Origin: CAYPOY01 sp964412395
GTDB taxonomy: Bacteria > Chloroflexota > Anaerolineae > B4-G1
Length of the DNA stretch: 10,799 nucleotides
Reading direction: 5' to 3'
NCBI GenBank assembly: GCA_964412395.1
Contig: CAYPOY010000164.1
Coordinates: 1-10,799, forward strand
Numbering within the stretch: the stretch's first letter is position 1; every line of letters begins with the position of its first letter. The translations under genes were made by a program, and so were the position numbers. Positions 5,641-10,799 of this stretch are shown here, piece by piece. The notes under the pieces are model-generated. The model worked only from the letters and a program-made list of their open reading frames with translations. It was not told the DNA's origin and did not search any database.

Positions 5641-5675
5641 CGATTTACAAATTTGCAATCTGCAATCCGCCTGCT
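5641..5675. repeat. Short heptad-periodic tract, core GCAATCT/GCAATCC
   Basis: Five 7-base units in register: CGATTTA, CAAATTT, GCAATCT (5655), GCAATCC (5662), GCCTGCT (5669). Only the middle three are clearly alike, so copy number is small. The AATCT core also appears in the rotated consensus of the 252-314 tract (AATCTCT). The tract supplies the -35 box of the PBP promoter. Confidence 0.5.
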
Positions 5676-5680
5676 ATAAT
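5652..5680 (+). promoter_or_regulatory. Sigma-70-type promoter for the penicillin-binding protein gene
   Basis: The -10 box TATAAT (5675-5680) is perfect; a 17-base spacer separates it from TTTGCA (5652-5657), which matches four of six -35 positions. Predicted start is near 5687, leaving a leader of about 70 bases before the ATG at 5756. The -35 box and most of the spacer are made of heptad repeat units, so copy-number change could alter promoter strength. Confidence 0.6.
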
Positions 5681-5755
5681 TCGCTCCGGGCGCGGAACCT
5701 GGCGTGCCCGCGTGTCGTTTATGTTGTTCACAGAGAGCGCACAGGGAACGGACGG

Positions 5756-8700
5756 ATGCCCGAAGACAGTCATTCTGAAGAACCACGAGCCCCACAGCCT
5801 GGGGCCAGGGGCGAGGCTCACAAGCCCCAATACGTTCAACCGCTCCACCCGCCTATGTGGCTGGACGACACGCAACCCACACCTGTTCTCTCCCCCGATG
5901 ATATTGAGACCGGTGAGTTGCCAGGCGAACTGGGCGAACCTACGATCTCTATGCCCCGGGTGCCCACTGGCGCGACTCCGACTGCCGCTCTGCCCCGCAC
6001 AGTGCCGCCGCCACAGCGGCCTGGCGACGTCCCCCCCCGCCCCCCCCCCTGCCCCCCCCCTCCAGGGGGGGGAATATTCGCTCCCCCTCTGGGGGAGGGG
6101 ATGGGGAGGGGAGCGCGGATTCTGATACGGGCTGGTTTCGCCATAGTAGCCACCGTGGTGCTGTTTTTTTTCCTGTCCGTTGGAGTTGCCGTCGTTGGCT
6201 ACTTCGCCATCGCCAGCCGACTCCCCTCGCCCGGGGAACTGGAGGCCCATCAGACCACCTTCGTCAGCAGCAAGATCTACGACCACGAGGGCAAACTGCT
6301 CTACGAAGTCACAGACCCTCAGGGCGGGCGGCGCACCTACGTCCGTCTTGACGAGATTTCCCGGGACCTGATCAACGCTACCGTTGCTACCGAGGATCGC
6401 GACTTCTGGCTTCATCCCGGCTTTGATCCCATCGCCATCCTCCGCGCCGTCTACTACAACCTTTCGGAGGGAAGGGTTGTCTCCGGCGGTAGCACCATCA
6501 CCCAGCAGTTGGCCCGCAACGTCCTGCTCACGCCGGAGGAGCGGGTGCAGGAGACCGCCTGGCGTAAGATCAAGGAGGTCGTCCTGGCCGCCGAACTGAC
6601 GCGCATCTATCCCAAGGGGGATATCCTGGAGATATACCTCAACGAGCTCTATTATGGCAACCTGGCCTACGGCATCCAGGCCGCCGCGGATACCTACTTC
6701 GGCGTGGACGCGGCCGACCTCACGCTGGCACAGGCCTCCTTCCTGGCCGGCCTGCCCCAGTCACCGGCTACCTACGATCCCTTCGGTGGCGGCCACGACC
6801 TGGCCCTCTCCCGCCAGGAGGACGTGCTGGCGTTGATGGTCGAGGCCGGTTATATTATCCACACCGAGGCCGCGCTGGCGGCCGCTGAGATGCGCGATTA
6901 CGAGTTCGAGGCCCCCCAGCTCGACGGCACAGCCGCTCCCCACTTCGTCGCCTACGTGCGGCAAACACTGGAGGCCACATACGGCCCGGAGGCGCTCTAC
7001 CGGAACGAGCAAGGTGAGAGCCTGCGCATCTACACCACGCTCGACTCCGACCTGCAGAGGCTGGCCGAGACCGCTGTGCGCGAGGGCGTGGCCGCATTGG
7101 CTGACAGCAACGCCACTAACGGCGCCCTCGTCGCGCTTGACCCGGCTACCGGCCACATCCTGGCGATGGTTGGCTCTGCCGACTTCCAGGACGAGGAGAT
7201 TGACGGCCAGGTCAATGTAGCGCTGCGCTGCCGCCAGCCTGGTTCCTCCATCAAGCCGCTCACCTATGTCGCTGCCTTCGAGCGCGGCTGGACGCCGGCC
7301 ACGTTGATGTGGGACCTGCGCACCGAGTTCCCCGATGGGGCCAACCCGCCCTACGTCCCGGTTAACTACGATGGGGAGTACCACGGCCCGATGCTTCTGC
7401 GCGACGCGCTCGCCAACTCGTACAACGTCCCCGCCGTCGCCGCGCTCCAGTTTGTGGGAGTTGATGGCCTGTTGGAGATGAGCTCGCGGCTGGGCGTCGG
7501 ATCGTTGCTACATCCCGAACTCCATTGCCCCGAGTACCCTTACGACCAACCCCCGGCCTACGGGCTGGCGCTCACGTTGGGCGGCGGTGAGGTCAAACTG
7601 TTGGAGATGGCCGGCGCTTTCGCCACCTTCGCCAACGGCGGCGTACGCGTGGAGCCTATCTCCATCCTGCGCATTGAGGATAGCCGAGGCAATGTTCTGG
7701 TGGATAACTCCGTGCCCACCGGCGAGCAAGTCATCTCCCCCCAACACGCCTACCTCATCACCAGCATTCTCTCCGATGCCGAGGCCCGCTGCCGCGCTTT
7801 CCACTGCCCCAGCGTCTTGGAACTCAGCCGGCCAGCGGCCGCCAAGACCGGCACCACCGACGACTTCCGCGATGCCTGGACCATCGGCTACACCCCCGAT
7901 CTGGTGACCGGCGTCTGGGTGGGCAACTCCGACAACTCCCCGATGGTCAATCTGCCCGGGGCGGCCGGCGCCGGCCCCTTATGGCACGACTTTATGGAGA
8001 CGGCTCACGCTGGCTTGCCCGTGCATGACTTTGTGTGCCCACCCGGCATCGTCGAGTACGAAATCTGCGCCGACTCCGGCGCTCGTCCCACCGAGTACTG
8101 CCCACACCGCAAGATGGAAGTCTTCACCAAGGATCAGCCGCCGCTGGACGAGGAACACGATTGGTACCAGATGGTGAAAGTTGACACGCCCACCGGTCTG
8201 TTGGCGAACGAGTTCTGCCCCGATCGGGTCGTTGAGCAGTTGATGGTCGTCATCACCGACAAGCAGGGACGGGAGTGGGCCCAGGCTCACCCGGAGTGCT
8301 TTGGGGGGTTGCCGCTGTCGCCGCTCGAATATTGCACCGAGAGCACCGATCGCCCGCAGGTCTTCATCACCCATCCCGCCCCTGGGAGCACCGTCTACGG
8401 CATCGTTCCGGTCGTCGGCACTGTCCAACTGCCCGACTTCGAACACTACGAGGCGCAGTACGGCATCGGCGGCAATCCCCAGGGCTGGGGTTGGATCAGC
8501 GGGCCACACCTGGCGCAGGTGCGGGGTGGCCTGTTGGCCGAGTGGGACACCTCTCACCTGGCCCCTGGCCTCTACACCCTGCGTATCACCGCCTTCGACC
8601 ACGAGCAGGGCCGCGTCGAGGCTCGAGTGCAGGTTTCCGTCGGCGCTCCGGCCGAGACGCCAACGCTGGTGCAGTCCCCCACGCCGACACCAGGCCTGAC

Positions 8701-8899
8701 GTCCACTCCCACGTTCGTCCCCACCATCGAGCCGACTGTTGTGCCGACTGTTGTGCCGACTGTTGAGCCCGCCTCTACCGCAACCGGTACGCCTGCGTCG
8801 GAGCCATCTCCCATGCCGACTGAGACACCCGTACCCGGACCGACCGAGACGCCGACGGAGGAAGCCATGCCTACACTCGAACCTTCCCCCACGCCGTAG
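5756..8899 (+). CDS. Bifunctional class A penicillin-binding protein (PBP1A-type transglycosylase/transpeptidase)
   Basis: Intact 1047-residue protein, longer than typical PBP1A because of both tails. The frame is open upstream to 5591, but the ATG at 5756 has AGGGAA (5743-5748) before it and lies after the promoter, so I chose it. Residues 1-120 are a Pro-rich cytoplasmic tail; about 122-153 is the membrane anchor. The GT51 transglycosylase domain (about 170-345) has catalytic E213 in ATEDRDFW, then GGSTITQQLARN (244-255), RKIKE (270-274) and LEIYLNELYYG. The transpeptidase domain has S497-S-I-K500, S555-Y-N557 and K697-T-G699. It polymerises lipid II and cross-links peptidoglycan outside the membrane. 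Residues 760-860 are Cys-containing, 866-962 look like an Ig-like C-terminal domain, and 966-1047 are a Thr/Pro/Glu-rich tail. It is probably monocistronic. Confidence 0.95.
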   Translation: MPEDSHSEEPRAPQPGARGEAHKPQYVQPLHPPMWLDDTQPTPVLSPDDIETGELPGELGEPTISMPRVPTGATPTAALPRTVPPPQRPGDVPPRPPPCPPPPGGGIFAPPLGEGMGRGARILIRAGFAIVATVVLFFFLSVGVAVVGYFAIASRLPSPGELEAHQTTFVSSKIYDHEGKLLYEVTDPQGGRRTYVRLDEISRDLINATVATEDRDFWLHPGFDPIAILRAVYYNLSEGRVVSGGSTITQQLARNVLLTPEERVQETAWRKIKEVVLAAELTRIYPKGDILEIYLNELYYGNLAYGIQAAADTYFGVDAADLTLAQASFLAGLPQSPATYDPFGGGHDLALSRQEDVLALMVEAGYIIHTEAALAAAEMRDYEFEAPQLDGTAAPHFVAYVRQTLEATYGPEALYRNEQGESLRIYTTLDSDLQRLAETAVREGVAALADSNATNGALVALDPATGHILAMVGSADFQDEEIDGQVNVALRCRQPGSSIKPLTYVAAFERGWTPATLMWDLRTEFPDGANPPYVPVNYDGEYHGPMLLRDALANSYNVPAVAALQFVGVDGLLEMSSRLGVGSLLHPELHCPEYPYDQPPAYGLALTLGGGEVKLLEMAGAFATFANGGVRVEPISILRIEDSRGNVLVDNSVPTGEQVISPQHAYLITSILSDAEARCRAFHCPSVLELSRPAAAKTGTTDDFRDAWTIGYTPDLVTGVWVGNSDNSPMVNLPGAAGAGPLWHDFMETAHAGLPVHDFVCPPGIVEYEICADSGARPTEYCPHRKMEVFTKDQPPLDEEHDWYQMVKVDTPTGLLANEFCPDRVVEQLMVVITDKQGREWAQAHPECFGGLPLSPLEYCTESTDRPQVFITHPAPGSTVYGIVPVVGTVQLPDFEHYEAQYGIGGNPQGWGWISGPHLAQVRGGLLAEWDTSHLAPGLYTLRITAFDHEQGRVEARVQVSVGAPAETPTLVQSPTPTPGLTSTPTFVPTIEPTVVPTVVPTVEPASTATGTPASEPSPMPTETPVPGPTETPTEEAMPTLEPSPTP
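6031..6118. repeat. G/C-homopolymer palindromic element embedded in the PBP coding sequence
   Basis: Runs of C8 (6031-6038), C10 (6040-6049), C9 (6052-6060) and G8 (6065-6072) are followed by a 7-bp hairpin CTCCCCC-TCT-GGGGGAG (6081-6097) and further G runs to 6114. The last C run and the G8 run can form an 8-bp hairpin. Read on the minus strand, the pattern CTCCCC...AGAGGGGGAG resembles intergenic GC-rich repeats common in environmental bacteria (from memory). It encodes residues 93-120 (PPRPPPCPPPPGGGIFAPPLGEGMGRGA) and keeps the frame open. Confidence 0.65.
8731..8766 (+). repeat. Three 12-bp tandem units encoding PTVV in the PBP tail
   Basis: GCCGACTGTTGT is repeated at 8731, 8743 and 8755, with the third ending GA. 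Each unit encodes a four-residue PTVV/PTVE step in the extracellular Thr/Pro-rich tail. Copy number changes would keep the frame, so the tail length can vary without loss of the enzyme. Confidence 0.85.
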
Positions 8900-8965
8900 G
8901 GGCCTTGATCGAGGAAGCGGCCTTCATCTCGACGCCGTAGCTTTGCAGCAGGGCTATAAAGCCAG

Positions 8966-8999
8966 CGAGTTCCTGCCGCGAAGGATGCAGGCTCGTTTG
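8966..8999 (+). terminator. Possible terminator after the PBP gene
   Basis: A stem of CGAG (8966-8969) and CCTGC (8972-8976) pairs with GCAGG (8987-8991) and CTCG (8992-8995), with a two-base bulge and a ten-base loop, followed by TTTG. It lies in the 149-base gap between the convergent PBP and V4R genes. The tail is short, so the call is weak; nothing else is clear in this gap. Confidence 0.35.
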
Positions 9000-9048
9000 T
9001 CCTGCCGGCGTATCTGGTTCCGCTATTCTCGCTGGCTGGATAGGCTGA

Positions 9049-9675
9049 TCAGCTTTCCACCACCAGGAAGCGGCATGCCTGCGCGCCCATTGCCCGGCAC
9101 TCGATCTCACGCACCTTGTAGTCGCGCCCTGTGGCCCACTTCACCGCCTCGCTGATGGATCCTACGTAGAGGTAGCAGATGGGACGCTCGGCCTTGCGGC
9201 GGCAGCACACTCCACACGTGAAGTCGGCGAGGACGAGCCCCTCCGGCGTCTCCTGCACCTCAATGTACGTATCCTCGTTCACATCCATCAGCGATTTAGC
9301 CATCTGGGTGAGGATAAACTTGATGCGCGTCTTCTGCGGCATCAACTTCAGTGCCGTGCCAGCCACACCCATCAGCGTCGCCTGCTCCTCGACGCCGTAG
9401 CGGAACGAGGCGCGGCCGATGCGCTGCAGCATCCCTTTGCCAGCGCGCCCGTAGAACTCCTGTACCTCCTGATTCAGTGTGGCGTACTCGGCAGTCGCTA
9501 CGCCCTGTTCCAGGTTGTTGGGTGGCAGTTCGTCAACGTAGCGCTCCAGCCCAGCCTGGCGCAGCACTACGTTGAGACCCCGTTCGCCCATCACCTCGCC
9601 AATAGCCAGGAGCGCCTGGCGCATTAGCGCGTTAGTGAAGCGCCACTCCTCCGGTTCCCTACCTTCCCTGGACAT
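9049..9675 (-). CDS. V4R (4-vinyl reductase-like) domain protein
   Basis: Intact 208-residue soluble protein. The C-terminal half matches the V4R fold: Y64-x-x-x-x-x-E70 (EYATLNQEVQEFYGRAGKGMLQRIGRASF), then FTCGVCCRRKAERPICYLYVGSISEAVKWATGRDYKVREIECRAMGAQACRFLV. Cysteines 154, 157, 158, 167, 193 and 201 are clustered as expected for the predicted metal or ligand site of this domain. V4R domains were first noted in BchJ-type bacteriochlorophyll proteins and also act as small-molecule sensors and hydrocarbon/phenol-responsive regulator inputs. Here the domain stands alone, without a helix-turn-helix or kinase, so it may be a sensor or ligand-binding protein; no photosynthesis genes are nearby. 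A strong GGAGG lies before the ATG, and the gene starts 13 bases after the GNAT stop, indicating one operon. Confidence 0.82.
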   Translation of the reverse strand: MSREGREPEEWRFTNALMRQALLAIGEVMGERGLNVVLRQAGLERYVDELPPNNLEQGVATAEYATLNQEVQEFYGRAGKGMLQRIGRASFRYGVEEQATLMGVAGTALKLMPQKTRIKFILTQMAKSLMDVNEDTYIEVQETPEGLVLADFTCGVCCRRKAERPICYLYVGSISEAVKWATGRDYKVREIECRAMGAQACRFLVVES

Positions 9676-9688
9676 ACGCTCCTCCTCT

Positions 9689-10518
9689 CTACAACTGCAA
9701 CTCCCATGCTTTCATCAGGTCTCCCGTTGGCTCAAATCCGAAGCGGCGATACAGCCGTTGGGAGCAGCGATTTTCGGTCTGGGTGTTGAGCGTGACCCGC
9801 TCGGCCCCGTGTCGCCAGAAGGCACGTAGTGCGTCGTGCAGCAGCAATGTGCCGATACCGTGGCCCTGGTGAGCCGGGTGCACGGCAATGCGGTTGAGAT
9901 GGGCCGTTGGTAGGCGTAGTTCCCCTTCAGCGTACCCCCCACCGCTTCACCCGCTACTTCTGCCACGGCGAAGTGAGACAACGTAGCAGTTCTCCGGCGC
10001 ATAGTGGCCTCGCTGTGCCACCAGTGGGGGGTAAACGCTGCCCGATCCACAGCCACGACTGCGGGGATATCTGCATCCGATGCCAGGCGTAAGCGAGCGT
10101 CTACGGCGCTCGTGTCGGGTAAGGCACGGTCTAACTTGACCAGTGTCATCACCTCCGCCAGTGGCGTGAAGCCACGTACTCTTAGGTATGGCCCAACCCA
10201 ACCCCCGTAGTCCATCCATGCCAGTTTCTGCGCCCCACAGCGACGCAGTCCATCGAGAATAGGAGGAAGCACCAGGTTGAGCCAGTCATCAACGTTCAGT
10301 ACATCATCCAGGGCAGCCAGCCGTACCCACGCCACGGGCGATTCGTCAGGCCATGCGGAGAGTGCTCCCATTGCAATCCTATGGTGTTCGATCACGATGA
10401 ATAGATTGTCTGTAAGGTGCTCCTCCCACCGCCATAGTCGGGGCGACTTGCGACGAGCCCTCTGGTGGAGCGCCTCGACAGCCAGCCAGTCATCGAGACA
10501 AGCCTTTCTTACTTTCAT
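9689..10518 (-). pseudogene. Tandem GNAT-family N-acetyltransferase, frameshifted
   Basis: Restoring one base between 9903 and 9904 gives 276 residues. The C-terminal half (about 140-276) is a canonical GNAT domain: RLRLASDADIPAVVAVDRAAF, FAVAEVAGEAVGG, then LNRIAVHPAHQGHGIGTLLL, where Q-G-H-G-I-G is the acetyl-CoA-binding Q/R-x-x-G-x-G motif, and NRCSQRLYRRFGFEPTG. The N-terminal half (1-135: MKVRKACLDDWLAVEALHQ ... KLAWMDYGGWVGPYLRVRGFTPLAEVMTLVKL) looks like a second, degenerate GNAT fold lacking that motif. As sequenced, the frame goes wrong after YAYQR205 and runs to a stop at 9715-9717, losing the acetyl-CoA site. The substrate is unknown. It is the first gene of a minus-strand unit with the V4R gene and diverges from recA. 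Confidence 0.75.
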
Positions 10519-10532
10519 ACTCGTTGGGTCCT

Positions 10533-10561
10533 ACTTTAGCACATCGCGGGCCGGAGGTCAA
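10533..10561 (-). promoter_or_regulatory. Promoter for the GNAT-V4R operon
   Basis: On the minus strand, TTGACC (10561-10556) is five of six -35 positions; after a 17-base spacer comes TAAAGT (10538-10533), four of six -10 positions. The predicted start is near 10526, only about eight bases before the ATG at 10518-10516, so the message would be nearly leaderless. The AGGA sequence before the ATG would then lie upstream of the transcript start. Confidence 0.5.
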
Positions 10562-10567
10562 GTCCAT

Positions 10568-10596
10568 TTGCTTTTTTGCTGCATTTGGTGTACACT
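10568..10596 (+). promoter_or_regulatory. Weak candidate promoter for recA
   Basis: TTGCTT (10568-10573), a 17-base spacer and TACACT (10591-10596) fit sigma-70 spacing but match only three and four of six positions. It lies about 110 bases upstream of recA, back to back with the divergent GNAT promoter. No convincing SOS box was found. Confidence 0.2.
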
Positions 10597-10642
10597 TTGT
10601 GTTGAGGTAGTCGAAAGTTATGAACGCTGGTCGTAGTGACAT

Positions 10643-10670
10643 AAGCATAGAGCGTAATGAATAAAGCGTA
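10643..10670. repeat. Heptad-periodic tract upstream of recA, core AGCGTA
   Basis: Four units in 7-base register: AAGCATA (10643), GAGCGTA (10650), ATGAATA (10657), AAGCGTA (10664). The last unit also starts the small inverted repeat AGCG-TAAT-CGCT (10665-10676). It ends 34 bases before the recA ATG at 10705. Copy number is low, so this may be chance. Confidence 0.35.
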
Positions 10671-10704
10671 ATCGCTCAGCGGCACAGGTATGGAGTTTAC
10701 AGTA

Positions 10705-10799
10705 ATGGTTGGTGAAGGACGACAGAAAGCGTTAGAAACAGCGATGGCGAACCTGACCAAGCGCTTTGGCGAGGGCACTGTGATGCGCCTGGGGGAGGC
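10705..10799 (+). CDS. recA: RecA recombinase, N-terminal part
   Basis: The right edge cuts the gene after about 31 codons. The peptide VGEGRQKALETAMANLTKRFG followed by EGTVMRLGE matches the RecA N-terminal helix and the start of the core (E. coli: KQKALAAALGQIEKQFG...SIMRLGE) almost position by position. RecA forms filaments on single-stranded DNA and drives homologous recombination and the SOS response. An in-frame ATG at 10690 would add five residues (MEFTV); I prefer 10705 because GGAG (10692-10695) stands nine bases before it and the length then matches E. coli RecA, while no Shine-Dalgarno precedes 10690. Confidence 0.92.
   Translation, partial: MVGEGRQKALETAMANLTKRFGEGTVMRLGE

Noticed and set aside
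5591..5755. Longer PBP starting at 5591
   Set aside because: This stretch holds the toxin-antitoxin terminator, the heptad tract and the PBP promoter; the extra residues would be translation of regulatory DNA.
6031..6118. Assembly artefact or adaptor sequence
   Set aside because: The reading frame stays open through the region and on into a full PBP, which random artefact sequence would be unlikely to preserve.
6761..8602. Two long minus-strand frames opposite the PBP gene (6761-7384 and 7979-8602)
   Set aside because: The plus strand carries all transpeptidase motifs here; the antisense frames mirror its codon pattern.
10562..10704. SOS box upstream of recA
   Set aside because: GAAC at 10622 is followed by GTC rather than GTTC at the right spacing, and no CTGT-N8-ACAG match is present; too weak to report as an operator.

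Overview
The window is about 10.8 kb of GC-rich bacterial chromosome, probably from a Chloroflexota (Anaerolineae-like) organism, possibly a metagenome-derived contig. This placement is inferred from three traits: a secreted multidomain protein ending in a YLPLVLRN-type C-terminus, a class A penicillin-binding protein with a long Thr/Pro-rich extracellular tail, and many short intergenic repeats. No 16S or other decisive marker is present.

Layout, left to right. (1) The 3' end of a MaoC/hotdog dehydratase-like gene. (2) A heptamer-repeat tract, then an intact metallo-beta-lactamase-fold hydrolase with a LACTB2-like C-terminal winged helix. (3) A large secreted surface protein (1125 codons after correction) broken by a 1-base frameshift and an in-frame TGA; it has a signal peptide, nidogen-like region, CARDB-like domain, six propeller-like repeats, Fn3-like, carboxypeptidase-regulatory-like and jelly-roll-like domains. 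(4) A 250-bp repeat-rich gap with a palindrome, a strong hairpin, a relic resembling the hydrolase C-terminus and a near-consensus sigma-70 promoter. (5) That promoter drives a type II toxin-antitoxin pair: a frameshifted antitoxin and an intact PemK/MazF-family toxin, closed by a terminator whose sequence is related to the upstream hairpin. (6) A second heptad tract overlapping the promoter of a bifunctional class A penicillin-binding protein of 1047 aa, whose cytoplasmic N-terminal tail contains a G/C-homopolymer repeat element. (7) On the minus strand, a two-gene unit: a tandem-GNAT acetyltransferase (frameshifted) followed by a V4R-domain protein. (8) Divergent from these, the first codons of recA running off the right edge.

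The genes do not form one pathway: envelope synthesis (PBP), a surface protein, a stress-type toxin-antitoxin module, a metabolic hydrolase and DNA repair (RecA) sit side by side. The most notable features are the density of short structured repeats in the gaps, the poly-C element inside an intact PBP gene, and lesions in three genes lying beside intact ones. No CRISPR array, transposase, tRNA or rRNA was seen.
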